A stretch of 64,000 nt of DNA from Holothuria scabra. Its lineage: Eukaryota > Echinodermata > Holothuroidea > Aspidochirotida > Holothuriidae. Numbering within the stretch: the stretch's first letter is position 1; the number at the start of each line of letters is the position of its first letter. The position numbers were made by a program, and so were the translations under genes. Below the pieces are notes generated by a model that searched no databases, was not told where the DNA came from, and saw only the letters and a program-made list of their open reading frames with translations. The stretch covers positions 20,229,318 through 20,293,317 of the forward strand of contig CM074188.1 in NCBI GenBank assembly GCA_037179385.1. The letters run 5' to 3'. Shown here piece after piece: positions 1 through 13,000 of this stretch.

Positions 1-95
1 GTCAGATGTCTGTTGCTAGAATAACCTGTGTCAGGGGTCAAGGACCTTTGGTAATGATACCCTTCATAGATGACTACATATCAACTCAAGAACAG
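1..95 (+). CDS. PAN2: PAN2 exon (5' truncated by window edge)
   Basis: The frame is set by the codon at 3-5 and gives [14 protein letters not shown] followed by [12 protein letters not shown], then the donor GTACAA at 96. The first two bases complete a codon from sequence outside the window. The exon ends in phase 0, matching the next exon, which opens with VVDY as in other PAN2 proteins. Confidence 0.9.
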
Positions 96-3000
96 GTACA
101 ATAAAGACAACTGTAATAGTCTGCAATGAGTATCTAATAGTGATTTCTCACAACATATCATTACAAGTTTGGAGATTGTCCATCTCTAACCTGCCTTGAT
201 CTCTTCAACCCTTAGCCTTAAGCCCCATCCACATTATGCAACAAGACTTATTCAACAAGACTGTCTTGTTGTGGTGAGCGACTGACAACCAGCTAATTTT
301 AAGAGCATAGTGTCCACATTATGCAACAAGTTGCAGGTCCATGAAGTGATTCAGGCAAAATTCTAATGTTTAATACACTCTTTAATTGTTACATTGGAAG
401 AGACAAGCTGGGTGTTCTGTATGTTTCAATTATCTGATCTCCGCGGGCTTCATTCCAGAAGTCCGTCATTGCTGTCAGTTGCACGTGTCAGTCTCATGCC
501 TCTGAACAGGTTCGGTTGCACAAAACTAGGGTGGGCATTTGCTTTCAGCTAGTTACAAAGCATTCCACACTTTGCAACACATCTGAACTATTTCCTTGCA
601 ATGAGTTGCGTCGCATCAATTTGCAAAGTGTGGAAGGGGCTTTACTGTTAGACAAGATGCCAGGCATGATTACATGTCTCAAGACATTCATGTGACACCT
701 AACAAATCAAAATGTAAGGACTTAGTGAGCTTCACTTAAGCAGCACCAACTATATAACTACACATTATAGCAATTCCTTAGTTAGGAGAATGCCCACTTT
801 AGTTCCACTTTATCATTCAATTTTTCAGAGTTTAACAGTATCCTTGCCAAATCCTAATTCTTAGTCATATATATAATCTAACAATAAACCTTAGTCTGTT
901 TCTAACCCAGTCTCTAATCATCCTTCTAGCCTTTTGCCTTAGTGGTGTAGTTGAGTTGGGGCAACTATGTGGATGACCAGTTGATTGAAAACATCTTTCT
1001 TAGAGATGCATCTCAATTCAAATTCTCTATTTATTTCAAACTTGAGTGAATGAGCTAGTTAGATGGAGTTTCTAAACGGATTGGTTTAAGTTGGTAAAGC
1101 TAAAGCCTTTTTGACAAGTGGTGACTCATTTTGCTTGTTTCCCCTACACCAACATGACAAACCGTGCCAAAAATAGACCTTGTGCATTGACGACACACTG
1201 ACAGCATCCTTTGGACAGAACAATAGAACACGTGGACACACGGAGAAGAATTTGACTGGTTGACATCAACTGTCTGCATTTGTCATTGTTGGTTTGTTTT
1301 GCCCCCAAAGGAGGGCATACTTTCCACTCTGTGACATGATATGCACAAGGTCTATTGTGAGTTTTATTGTAGCCAAACTGAGTGCAGCTTGTTGTGTATC
1401 TTAATTGGCCATGAAGTGGGAGTGTCTTTTACAGCACCAAGTTCACATAATGTTTCATGTATCACCCCTTGAAAAGTGGCTGCACAGACAACATACAGTA
1501 ATCTGAAAAGTTTGTTGCCTCAGCCTCAAATCAGGTAGCTATGATTACCAGACTTTTTACTGGTTGTATGACCTTGTTTGTACAACAATGTGCACCCCCA
1601 TGTGATTTTGCATAATGATGTTGAGGGATTTACAAGGAAATGAGCAAAACTAGGTAGGATTTAGAGGTTTAGGGGGTATTGTGGGCTCAGTGATTAGGAT
1701 TATAACCATATTGGGGACCTTGAAAGATAAATTAGAGACTGAATGGGAGAACAAAGAGACTGAATCTGAGAGGAAAGCAAGTGGAGCGAGTACAGGTACA
1801 TCTTTTAGTACAGCGCTGTTGATTCTGAGAGAGATGAGCAATGTAGGAGCTGTTGATGGTGGTTGATCAATTATAGCTAATAATTTAGGGTCAGGGATCA
1901 TGAATCTTACAGAAATGTAGGGGTCAGAGGTTTAAGAATATCAAATAGTTGCAATGAGACTGATTGTCATCCAAACATGTTGATCATCCTTCCAGTAAAA
2001 AAGGATAGCAAATGCTATACACCTTTGTTGTGTTTCCCTTACCTGTACTAGATAAATGCTGGTTTCTTTTTTCAGGTTGTGGATTACCTCACCCGTTTCT
2101 CTGGGATACATCCAGGAGACTTGGATGCTACTCTCTCTCAGAAGCATCTGACCACCCTGAAGGTCACCTACCTGAAACTGAGACACCTTGTAGACTGTGG
2201 TGCTACATTTGTAGGTCATGGATTAAGGAAAGATTTTAGAGTCATTAATCTCCTGGTGAGTATTTTTGTATGTGGATACCTTTTTTCTTTTGCAAACCTC
2301 TACTGATAGCTTTCACATCCTAAGCCATGACCCTAAGTTGATAGTTGAGGTTCATGCTATGAAAATACCCAAAACATTCCATCCCGAATTGTACCCCATA
2401 GCTTGGGGATAGGGAAGTAGCAGCCTGGTGGAAACTCTTCATCAGCAGTTTAGCCTTCATACCTATCTGGTAGGCTAATGACAAAGCAGGTTCTAGAAGG
2501 CATTGTATGTAATTTGTAGTTGAAGTCTGCTACTAAAAGTAATGCTACTTTGAACATAATACAGTCAAGTTGTATGCTTGAGTGTACTGTTTATGAGTGA
2601 ATCAGGAAATGGCAATGAGTTAAAAAACTTTATGACCACATAGTTATGGTTTATGGACGCAAAAGATAAGATGTTGACTCAAGAGATAGGTAGTGGTAAG
2701 TTAGTCCCTGGATTTTCTTGAAGTTTAGTAGAAAACCCCATGTTTAACAGCTACATAAAAAGGTAGAGGCAGTTTCAAATACGGTTCAAGTTTAAGTTTT
2801 AATTACATAGCTCAAGTATGGTGCAAATCCTTCCCTTTATAGTTGACATTTGGACAGGTGGTAAATACCATGGGCAAGGAGCAAGTTTTAGCTCAAACTG
2901 ACGTCATAGTGGCCTTTTCCATTTTTTATAGCCACACAGAAGACACCCAAAATATACATATCGGTTGCTGAGTATGTCATAGGAAATTGAACGTGTGACT

Positions 3001-6000
3001 CCCTGCCCCATCCAGCCTTGTATGGTTAAGTTATGACTGCCATCTTGGATTTTCCCCCTCCCCTTAGGGCCCTCATTTGCAATGTACTGATCCAACCTTT
3101 TGGCAGAATGCATAGTTATCAAAATATGGGATAGGTATAATATGGATTCATAACATGGTGTTATTAAAACAAAGAGATGTCAGAATATCATGTGGGTGAT
3201 TGTATGGGCAATTGGATCAAAGGGCAAGTTGTACATTAAAATATATGTCTTTGCCATATATTGTGGCACTTTGCTCTCCCAAGTTGTGGAGTCATGGCTG
3301 TCCCATCCTCGGAGTTGTCAGAATAGATTTACAGTTTAGAGTTTAAATAGCAGGGTTTCCAAAGTAGGTTGGAATGTTGCTATGTGGGACAGTTATATAC
3401 TATTCTCCTTATAAAAATGAACTCTGCTGAATTATTTCCAATGGCCATAACATGGAAGGTAGCCTCTGCTTTTCAGCTACCAATGATACTTGTTGTTTTG
3501 AAAAGTTTGCCATAGGTTTCAACAGTGTTTATTGAATAACACGCTACCATGCCTTATAGAATACACAACCCTGGTTGACAGTTGGGAAATTTAAAGACTC
3601 AGTAGTCTTGCCCCAAGACAGAGAAACATTCTCCCCCATGACTTTTCTTTAACAGGAAGGGGCCATGCTGGGTTTTTAACCTATTTAAAAGGGAGGGGCA
3701 TTCCTCTCTCCACTTGTTCTGAGGTAATATTGAATATCTAGCCATGTCTTTCATTTCAAAATGTTATTAAGGAGCAAGTAAGTGGTCAGAACATGATTAG
3801 TATTCTGTTGCACAGTACTGTTGTAAATTTGTAAAGTTAAAGGGTGAGTTGAAAAGGATTTGCCTTCCACTGGAGAGGTCCATGTTTGATTCCCAGGTGA
3901 AGTCATTAGAAAGACTTAAAAGAACGGTTTAAGGTCACAACAGGATTTGGTTTGTTAGAGAGGTACTTATTTTTTAGCATTTTGGTGAAAGTTGCATTGA
4001 AATCAGATGTGTGGTTCTCAAGATTTGAGTTAGTAATTTAAGTTTTCACATTTTTAACAAAAAGTGAACTAGAAGCAAGCCCATTTTACATCATATCCCC
4101 ACATTAGTGCACAGCCTTTTGTTTTTCTTTAAAGTTTAGAGTCCACTTTCTCTTCAACAATCCTGTAATATTAACATGTGATTGCATAAGTGGCAAGACA
4201 ACTTAACAAACTTTGCATTCCCTATAGGGAGGTCCTATTCCTATTAACTTCAAGGTCACAACAGTCTGATAAACAAAAGGAAACAAAGCCTTTCTTGTCA
4301 ATGTTAGGAAGTGATATAAGCTCTGCTGCCCTCAAACTCACTTTGGAACACAAATGTACTGACTTCATTTTCTAATATCTCAAGAATGACATGTCTGATT
4401 TGAACATGCTGTGTAGGTTTGGTTCCTCTTTCAAATATGAAAATTAAATTTTGACTTAAACTTCCCCTGTTAAAATAGAAGCTATTGCCATTGTGTGTGG
4501 TGCTGTGCATATTAAGCAATGAAGAAGGAGAAACAATCCTGTAACCCACAACTGGAAAAATGGCTAGAGAGCCTCTAGATTGCAGAGAGTTGAAAGTTGC
4601 CACATGGGACTCTAACAAGTAAAACCAAAATTAAAGGGACACTAGAAACTTAAAGGCCTGTTTGCATCTAACACATTTGCTCATGGTTTCTTTTTATATA
4701 TTTACTCTAAATTTGATTCATTTTTACATCATTACAAATATTTAATTTCATTTATTAGGTTCCTCACAATCAAGTCATAGACACCGCTCATCTGTTTAAT
4801 CTACCAAGGCAAAGAATTGTATCACTTAAATTCCTGGCATGGTACTTTTTGGGTGAGAATGTGAATTTTGAATATATTGTTTTGCTCTGTAAGCAATTGT
4901 TGTATGTAGCATTCATTATTTAAAGATTTTAAGTAAGGTTCATGGTTTAATAAAATATTGAATTCAAGTGGGCAGTTATAGAAATGGACGAGTGGTAACT
5001 TTTCAAAAATAAATCAACATGGTAGGTTAGGTGTTAGATGGGGTTTAACAGCACACCCAACTAAATCAACTAGGACAAAAGCAGTTGCAAGAGAGTGACA
5101 TGTCAAGTGTTCCTGTAAAGGCCACTTTCCTTGAGAAAGCAGAGAGTAAGACAATTGTCCAGTGTATCTAAATAACCATTTTAGGTTTGGCACAGTGCAG
5201 TTTATCAGATCAATATGGGAATATTCACAACAGGTAAGGAAAATACGATTTTCATAAGTGTGATAATATCTTGACAACTAGCTTCAGGAAAGAAGCCCTG
5301 GCTTTAAAGGGAAATGTTGAATTTGTTTTACAGAAGTACCTCATACTGTATTGTCCAGTGTACCTAAATAACATTTTCATGGATAACACTTTGTATTATA
5401 TCTGTTAACTATTCATAACAGCCAGTTAGAACGAAGTGTCTGTGGCTTTAAAAGTAGCATGGTAGAAAAAATTCCCACAAAGAGAAATTTGGCTCTTTGT
5501 TGCTCAAGAATAATTTGTTCATGCAAGCATTCAAATGATGCAACTGCCAAAAATCTTCTGAACCCTCTACTGCCCAGTGTTGCACTCCTGCTACAGACGA
5601 AAAGTGCAGCACCCACGTCTTTACTGTTTCACTCAGAGCTCGAAACTGTGAGTAGCTACCTTAAAATTCAGCCACAACAACGAGAGAGACAATAGTTTAA
5701 GGTCACATGGTCAAGAGTCTACGGAAGCTGCTGTGGGACGCGTTACGACCGCTTTTCTGCAGACCCCTGAGGCGCGCAAATATGCACCGATTGGAGGCGG
5801 GCACTAGAGGGTTAATCTAAAGTAACTGCACCAAGGAGCTATGCACACATGCAGAGGCAGCGCTGTCAGCTTTGCAGTAGATATACTCCAAAAGCTTTTA
5901 TTAAGCACTCTGTCCTAAGGAAAAAAGGTTTTGCTGGTGTTTATGCACAAGGCTAAATGGTTAAGTTGTGATGAAAGGTATTTTCTTTGCATACATATTT

Positions 6001-8736
6001 GATTTTCCTTCAAGTGAGTCCTAGGTCAGTGCTGCAATAAATGTTTTATTTCCTAGTCTCTGTGCTCTGCTCGGTCTTTGTACTTGTGCATAAAAAGTAA
6101 TGGCACATACCCTAGCAATTCTGTTGTACATACAGTATGTGCACTGTGGAAAGTCTTTTGTCTATTGCTTTATGTATATCAATTTTTGATTCCTTGCCGA
6201 AGGCAGGCAAGGAATCTATGGGATGGTGATGTGGTGTGTATGTGCGTGTGAGCCTGAAAACGATACCTTTCGGGGTACAAGCTGCTCACGAGAGCTGAAG
6301 CCTCGCACGTCTTTCCTCTCTCACGCGGAGCTCGTAACTGGCGAAGCTACCTGAAAATACTGCTATGAGTTCTGTCATGTGATATGCAAGAGCCCGCCCT
6401 CGCTTAAATGGCTAAAGGGGAATTCCGACCATTTCCTTACGGGGAACAGTTCTGTATACCCCGTAAGGCATTGAATACGGGTATGTCCTGTACAATTTGA
6501 ATGCGTGTATGAGCCTGTAAACGATACCTTGCCGGGTACAGGTGGTTCGCAGGAGCTCAGGCCTCGGATGTCTTTCCTCACTCCCGCGGAGGTTGTAACT
6601 GGCGTCGCTACCCGAATATTCGAACACTGCAATGAGCTCTGTCACATGATATGCAAGAGCCAGCCCTTGCTTGCGGCATTCACGTGCTGCATGCCTTAAA
6701 CGGCGAAAGGGGAATTTCGACCATTTTCTTACTGGGAACAGTTCTGTGTACCCCGTAAGGCATTGAATACGGGTATGTGCTGTACTTGCAGTGTGTATTA
6801 GCCAATTGGTGAGCATGTGTGAACCTACAAACCATACCTTGCCGGGTACAGGCCACTTGCAGGAGCTCAGGCCTCAGATGTCTTTCCTCACTCATGCCGA
6901 GCTTGTAACTGGCGTAGCTACCAGAAAATTCGGACACTGCAATGAGCTCTGTCACGTGATATGCAATAGCCCACCCTTGCTCGCTGCATTCACGTGCTGC
7001 ATGCCTTAAATGGCGAAAGGGGAATTCCGACCATTTCCTTACTGGGAACAGTTCTGTGTACCCCCTAAGGCATTGAATACAGGTAGGTGCTGTGTGTGTG
7101 GGGGTATGTGAAGCTTTGCTTGTAAACACAATATCTCAAGAAAGGTAAGTGTGACCAATCTCATATTTGGTATGTGGGTTGGCCATGTTGAGTAGGTGAT
7201 CCCTTTTGTTTTTGGTGGCGATCAAAGGTCATTTGGGGTCACGAGAGGTCAAAACTTTCTAAACATGATATCTCAAGAACGGTACATGTGACTATGCTCA
7301 TATTTGGGTGTGTGGGTTGGCCATATTGAGTAGATGATCCTTATCGATTTTCGTGGGAGTCAAAGGTCATTTGGGGTCATGAGAGGTCAAAAGGTCAAAA
7401 CATGGTGAACATGATATCTCAAGGACGGCACTTGAGACTTGGCTCATATTTATTGTGTGGGTTAGCCATATTAAGTAGATGATACTTACAATTTTCGTGG
7501 AGGTCAAAGGTCATTTTGGGTCTCCATAGGTCAAAAGGTCAAAATGTGTAAATATGATAGCTCAAGAACGGTACATGTAATTATGCTCATATTTGGTGTG
7601 TGGGTTGGCCCTATTGAGTAGATGATCCCTATTGATTTTCGTGGGGGTCAAAGACCATTTGGGGTCACGAGAGGTCAAATGGTAAATTCCTAAGAAATTG
7701 CCTGTAAACACTGTATCTCAAGAAAGATTGGTGGAACCAATTTCATATTTGGTGTGTGTGTTGGCCATATTGAGTAGATGATCCCTATTATTTTTGGTGG
7801 AGGTCACAGGTCATTTGAGGTCACGAGAGGTCAAAAAGTCAAAACCTTGTAAACCCGACATCTCAGAAACGATACATGTGACTATGCTCATATGTGGGGC
7901 GTGGGTTGGTCTCATTGAGTAGATGATTTGTATAAATTTTTGTGGAAGGGCAAAGGTCATTTGGGGTCACCAGAAGGCAAAAGGTCAAAACCTTGGTAAC
8001 ACAACTCAAGAACGGTACATGTGACTAAGCTCATATTTTGGTGTGTAGGTTGGTTGTATTGAGCGGATGATCCCATGTGATATTCGTGAAGGTCAAAGGT
8101 CATTTGGAGTCAGCAGGGTCAAAGCCTGACAAGTTTGCTTGTACAGTTTAACAAGATAGGTAACTTGTAGGGTCCTGATGCTTGACATGTAGAGGTGCAC
8201 AGTGAATAAATGGTCCCAACAGTTTTTGGTCGAGGTCAAATGTCATTTAGGTTCGCAAGGGGCAAGGGGGATCTCAGTGTAGGAAGCTTGGATGCCTTGC
8301 ATGTGCACTTTGTGCCCAGGTACATTACGGAGCACGGTCAATTGAAAAACATTATGGGGCACTGTCAGTGTGAAAAGTAAAGCCTTACATCTCAGCGGCA
8401 AGGAATCACTATGCCTTTTAGCTGTCTGGTTCATGAAGTTAAAGTTCCAAAGTTAACTTCATTAATGAACATCTCATTTTTTTTTTGCCATCGTTATGGT
8501 TTATTTATTTTATGTAGGACAATGAAACTATCTGTAACTGCTGAAATTTCTCTACAGATGGTCTGCTGATCCAGTCCGAGACCCATGACAGTGCTGAGGA
8601 TGCCAGTACTGCAGTCAAACTGTACAACTACTACCTCCTGCATAGTGAAGGTGGAAACAACGAAAGCGCCTGGCAGGAAAAACTCAAGGGATTGTATGAG
8701 GAAGGTCGTCAACGAAAGTGGAAAGTGCCAACTTGA
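1..8736 (+). CDS. PAN2: PAN2 (PAN2-PAN3 deadenylase catalytic subunit), 3' part of gene, four exons
   Basis: PAN2 is the DEDD-type 3'-5' exonuclease that, with PAN3, starts cytoplasmic mRNA poly(A)-tail shortening. Joining 1-95, 2076-2255, 4759-4852 and 8558-8736 gives one open frame that runs to a stop codon. All three introns are GT-AG, with junction phases 0, 0 and 1. The peptide follows the C-terminal RNase domain of animal PAN2: [38 protein letters not shown] (exonuclease motif II aspartate), [20 protein letters not shown], then [10 protein letters not shown], which supplies the H-x4-D motif III, and a tail ending KWKVPT. The DxE residues of motif I, the UCH-like domain and the WD40 region must lie upstream of the window. 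No frameshift or internal stop was seen, so the gene looks functional. Family recognition rests on recalled PAN2 sequences; the exon structure is seen directly. Confidence 0.95.
221..641. mobile_element. MITE with TTA target duplication (PIF/Harbinger-like)
   Basis: The ends AGCCCCATCCACATTATGCAA and TTGCAAAGTGTGGAAGGGGCT are imperfect inverted repeats. They are flanked by TTA at 218-220 and 642-644. A 3-bp TTA duplication is typical of PIF/Harbinger elements. The 421-bp interior has no ORF but repeats the string CCACATTATGCAACAAG. It lies in a PAN2 intron. Confidence 0.6.
2076..2255 (+). CDS. PAN2: PAN2 exon with exonuclease motif II
   Basis: This exon has 60 codons between a polypyrimidine-TTCAG acceptor and a GTGAGT donor, phase 0 at both ends. 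It encodes [18 protein letters not shown] and [16 protein letters not shown]. The Asp in KDFRVIN is expected to be one of the four metal-binding acidic residues of the DEDD nuclease. Confidence 0.95.
3927..4474 (+). repeat. Dispersed 0.55 kb repeat, copy 1 (PAN2 intron)
   Basis: This copy shares a long diverged alignment with 35182-35749 and 56335-56894. All three start around GGTTTAAGGTCA, contain GCATTGAAATC..GATGTGTGGTTCTCAAGAT, and end with a CTTAAA-CTTCCCCTTTAA-like sequence. The ends resemble short inverted repeats, so it is probably a non-autonomous DNA transposon. Confidence 0.65.
4486..4615 (+). repeat. SINE body fragment
   Basis: Contains the shared body of the tRNA-SINE family (GCCATTGTG..GGTGCT..GCATA..AAGCAATG..GAG..AAACAA, then CCACAACTGGAAAAATGGCT) without a tRNA-like head. 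It abuts the 0.55 kb repeat. Confidence 0.5.
4759..4852 (+). CDS. PAN2: PAN2 exon
   Basis: The exon starts after TTTATTAG and stops before GTGAGAAT. It encodes [16 protein letters not shown] and [15 protein letters not shown], plus the first base of an Asp codon. Without splicing, the reading would run straight into intron sequence; the phase-1 end is completed exactly by the next exon. Confidence 0.94.
6188..6216. repeat. Perfect 11-bp hairpin, end of composite repeat
   Basis: GATTCCTTGCC and GGCAAGGAATC flank a 7-nt loop. The same hairpin, with a 10-bp stem, occurs at 31041-31069 at the edge of a related array in inverse orientation, so it marks an element end. Confidence 0.75.
6240..7110. 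repeat. Tandem repeat, about 260-310 bp unit, three copies
   Basis: Units begin near 6252, 6513 and 6823 with GCCTGaAAACGATACCTT-like sequence. They share TGTCTTTCCTCACTC, GTAACTGGCG..GCTACC and GGAATTCCGACCATTTCCTTA. A related fragment appears at about 5608-5670. The repeated open frames across it are by-products of the tandem structure. Confidence 0.8.
7110..8260. repeat. Tandem array, about 147-bp unit, roughly eight copies
   Basis: Units contain ATATCTCAAGAACGGTACAT, GGTTGGCCATATTGAGTAGA and GGTCAAAGGTCATTTGGGG. They are diverged, with occasional indels. It continues directly from the 300-bp repeat, so hairpin, long repeat and this array may be one mobile unit. It lies inside the last PAN2 intron. 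Confidence 0.85.
8558..8736 (+). CDS. PAN2: PAN2 terminal coding exon with motif III and stop
   Basis: The acceptor is TTTCTCTACAG. The first two bases complete the split Asp codon, and the exon then reads [20 protein letters not shown] through [17 protein letters not shown] to TGA at 8734-8736. ETHDSAEDA carries the conserved His and Asp of exonuclease motif III. A naive ATG at this exon would be out of frame and hit an early TGA, so splicing is needed to read it. Confidence 0.95.
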
Positions 8737-10040
8737 TCTACCGAGAACTTTCATTCCTAAAATCCTTCCAGGAAGAAGCCAAGTTCTTGTCATTTTGCCT
8801 GTTTGAGGAAGGGGAATACAACTGATGATACTAGTACATGCATCTAATTGACACTATATGAAAGTCTCTGCCTGCGATTTAGGAATTATGACAGGGCTCA
8901 AGTCTGCCTTGGGCCAATGTCAGCTGCTTGCATCCAAAAGGTGCAAAATGGAGGTTTGGACTTGCGGAGACATTTTTGTGAACCCATTAGTGGTAGTTGT
9001 GACAGAAAATGCATTGGTGAAGAAATGGGGATTCATAGAATTTTTTTTTTTTGGGGGGAGGGGGGGACATTTTTGCATGAGTGACTTCCCCTTATGAAGT
9101 CAAAAATATGCTGGACTCTCTTTTCTGTAGGCTGTTGCCTCTTAATACTACTCAATTAAACAGGAATTCATGTGTAATGCCATATTTTGGCTTTTTCTGA
9201 AGGATAAAATGAAAGCAGAGGCTGAAAGGATAGTGCAACATTTCACAGCATGTACAACTTTGCCAGGAGTAAAACAACAATGAATTGTGCATTAGCATCA
9301 GATAATGCACAATTGGAAGTTAATGCAAGCATTGCATTATAGCACAACTCCAAGTGCATGCAGCAATAGCAATAACTAAATGAGAGTTCATTATCCTATC
9401 CTAATGCACACATACAGAATTGTTTAACCCTGTTCATTCATACAAAATATTTTGATTTATAAGACGGATAAGTCAAAATTTTGTTTAGAAGCAACCACAT
9501 TAGAACATCATAACCCCAGAGTGCAATTATGGTATTAGTAGCCTGAGACAATTAGTTTAATCATTGCTGTGGGTTTCTTTTGGGATAATGCACTGCCACG
9601 TGACCATTATGGAACAACAGAAGTTGAGGGTTTTACAAATCATGAATGAACAAAGTTTATCGGTAAGGAAAGATGCTTTTCAATGACATTGTGTGTTGAG
9701 AAGGTAAATGAAATATTCCCATTATGGTTCAAGTAGCAAATGAATGCTAGAAAATACTAAAAAGAATTCACAAGCCCACATTCTGCACCCACCATCAGCA
9801 GTTTGAAAAATCAATGGAAATAGATTCATGTCTAACAAATGTATCAACCATATTGCACCTCTTACCCCTTACAATGCACTTCTATAATGGGGATTGACCC
9901 TACCCTCTACTCAACTTAGCACTTCCATCAGGTAGAATTCCAAAACTGGAAAGTTTCCACTTTTTTGGCATTGTAAAAATATTTTGATGTATTTTTCTAA
10001 TAACGACAATGTAAATAGTACAACAGTTAAAGGTCTGTAA

Positions 10041-10066
10041 AATAAAGTTTCACTCTTTTAAATAAA
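10041..10066 (+). terminator. Candidate PAN2 poly(A) signals
   Basis: Two AATAAA hexamers, at 10041-10046 and 10061-10066, lie 1.3 kb after the PAN2 stop on its strand. The variant ATTAAA at 9155-9160 is an earlier alternative. Which one is used cannot be told from sequence alone. Confidence 0.4.
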
Positions 10067-13000
10067 AGTCATTCCATCTTCCTTAAGTGATATATTTTTC
10101 TTATGTTAAGTGAAAAGCTTAGACTAGAAGAGGCACAACGTTTTCCTTTCCTGGACATAAAGGGTTTTTATAAGTCCATGAGCTCCTTCCACCCCGTCAA
10201 CACTATGTGACTTGAGATTACATTATTCACACACATTGCAAGTGTGCTTTGCTAAGGACTGTTGCAGTGACACAACCCAGTATCCCCATCTCTTCCACTG
10301 TTCCAAACTGACTAACAAATAACAAAACGTAACAAAATATAAAATATGGGGATGTATCTCCACTTATTTTATCTGCACTACTTACAACAGTGTGGACACA
10401 TTGCTACATGAAGTAGTGAGCAGTTGCTCAGTGCAACGAGACAATCTTGCTGCACAAAGTCAGGGCAGGGCTTTCCTTTTTTTACTTTTAAGTAAGTTTT
10501 AAAACTGAATTGAAAAACAGTAAAAGAATGGAAAACTCATTTGAGATTTCATCATATTTATTCAATAAGAAAACTTGAAAATAATTAGAATGATAATTTT
10601 GTAGCCAAATTGCATCTTTTAACTTTGAATCACATCAAAACAAAAATGCTACAACTTTCAAAAAAATGGGAGATAAATTTAATGTGAAGACACTTTATGA
10701 AAGAAATGAAAGACAAGGCTCCAAAGAAATCCAACTTTAACAGACTTAGCTGATTAGTGGTTCAATTCTTTTTTAGATTAGCAATATGATTCATCACAAA
10801 GCACTTGCCAAGGGTAGGTTACCTTGCAAAATATATTTGTAAATATATAATACTGTGACTTTTTGCCTTGTGGCAGGGATACAATCTATCATTCCCTGAA
10901 ATAAGCCTTAAAACTCAAATTACCACTTATGTCGCAACCCAACCTGTTGGGAGATTTCACTTGATGTTTGCACTGACAATTTTAGTCACACAATGCTTAT
11001 CAATTTTTTAATACTTGAAAGGGGCAATCAAAGTTTGAAACAGAATATTAATCTTTTGTTGCAGGACCTTTTTTTTCCTTCTGAACTGAATGATAACCAA
11101 AGAAACATATAGAGGTCTTTCAGGTTAGGAGGTATGTTTTTTGTTAATTACTACTGAATCAAAATTTCTAAATATTTGTTGGGTAAAAGAAAAATCCACA
11201 CAGATACTAGACAAGTCATCCTCCAATACGCTCTAACGAATTCAATTTTTGTTAGTTTCAAGTCAATGTACAAATGTGATGCAGAATTAAAATTGTGAAC
11301 AAAGTTTAAAACAACCTCTGATTGCTGTTTTAAGTTGGAGTAGAGTTATGTAAAACTGTGAGAGCAAACATTAAGTCTTAACTTTCTGTCTACTCATGAG
11401 GCTAGGGTTTCAGACTGTTAAGTGGTAGATGAGTAAAAAATATTTCAAGCAAGGGATGGTTTTGAATTTAACTTACACAGGCATAAGAATTCACCCCAAA
11501 TACCCCACTCCCCAACCATGCTTTATTGAACTTTCAGCTGACCTTTCAAATCTCCATTACAATATCAAAATGGCATGTCCAAAAAAAAGTGAAGAGTTTA
11601 CTCCTTAACACTGTGTCTGTGTGACAAAACTTTTCATGCTACAATTAAAGTGCCATAAATTACAGATAAATGGAATGGTAGTCCTTTCATAAAGGTTCCT
11701 GAATAACTTCACTTTTAAGAAGTATGGTTCAGAGACAAAAAATCACAGCTTGAGGCTGTATACTCATATACAGGGTAAAAGCTTTTGAAACACTTGCTAA
11801 AATACTACTTTTTGGAAAAAAAAAGCTACTGTCAGGGTTATTAGTAATAATGAATTGCTAAACAATATGCAAGGTGTTTTCCATTTGTGCCACATTGGTC
11901 AAGATTGAATTCACACATTATTTCTATGTAAGATTTGTGGACAGTAAATATGCAAAGCATGTGAAAATAAGGATTTTCACATTAGAATATTGACTTAAAT
12001 TTGGAGGATTACATTTGCCCATGTTTGCATTTTGCATGGTACCTCAAAATCAGTTCCCTGTCAGACAAATTATACTTATGTCTGCAGCCACTGTTGTTTC
12101 ACTGTCCAGTCCAAACTTATGGAAGCAGTTTTATACTGAAGACAGAACTTTGGCAGAAATTAAGAAATTGAAGTATAATTTAGAAAATATAATTTCCATC
12201 TCAACGGAAGCAGATAGACTTTGAAATAAGAAGGAATGGAAAGATTCAACATTTGAGTGAAACATTAAAATATTATAAAAATTCACTATCTAAAAAATCA
12301 TGAAAATCTTTAAAAAAATATTGTAGGTGACAAGAGTAACTTAACCAAAGGTAAAGTACATACACCCTGTCACTCTTAGTCACTTCTCCACAACATAAAT
12401 GTATAATTTAAGTCAAAACTACAGTATGTTCAAATGATTTGGTAATTAATCCCACAATGGATGAGGAGGGGGGGGGGGGGGCTTGTGCCTCCCCACCTCT
12501 AGGAAGATAAAAGCTTTATTATTTTCTTCATGCATTTCAGCATAAATATATCTTGCCCACTAAAAACTCCTTGCAGATACAATACCTCATTCTGCTAGAG
12601 CATGGCTTCAATATAAGAAACACCTACTTTGGTGTCAATATCAATTCAAGACTACTGGGCACATGGTGAAGATTGGGTCATGGGAAAGATTTTAGAGCGT
12701 GTCCAGGGGGTACCGGTCCAAGAAGAGGGGACCAGTGTTTTTTTAAGGTCTTCAAATGCAAAATGGTGCAATAGTGTGCCTCAAATTGTAGTAACATTTC
12801 TAGTGATCATGACTTTTTGCCATTTTTGGCCATTGTTTTCTTTTAAAGGTTACAGGCAGAACCTTCCCCTCTCCTTGGCTACACACATTAACACTACAGT
12901 AGCTGCTTAAAGGGCGAGAGCAGTTATCTCAATTTGAAGTAGTTTAGTAGATGATGCTGTTTTATGATTCGCTGTTAAAGAGTCTGTGAGAACAAGTTTT

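Noticed and set aside
6375..7129. Overlapping frames on both strands within the 260-310 bp tandem repeat
   Set aside because: Similar frames recur because the DNA repeats; no start context, splice sites or known motif.
8585..8806. + strand frame beginning [10 protein letters not shown]
   Set aside because: Alternate frame of the last PAN2 exon.
12015..12224. + strand frame ending NLENIISISTEADRL
   Set aside because: Lies in the convergent 3' region, has no family motif, and shows no splice support.
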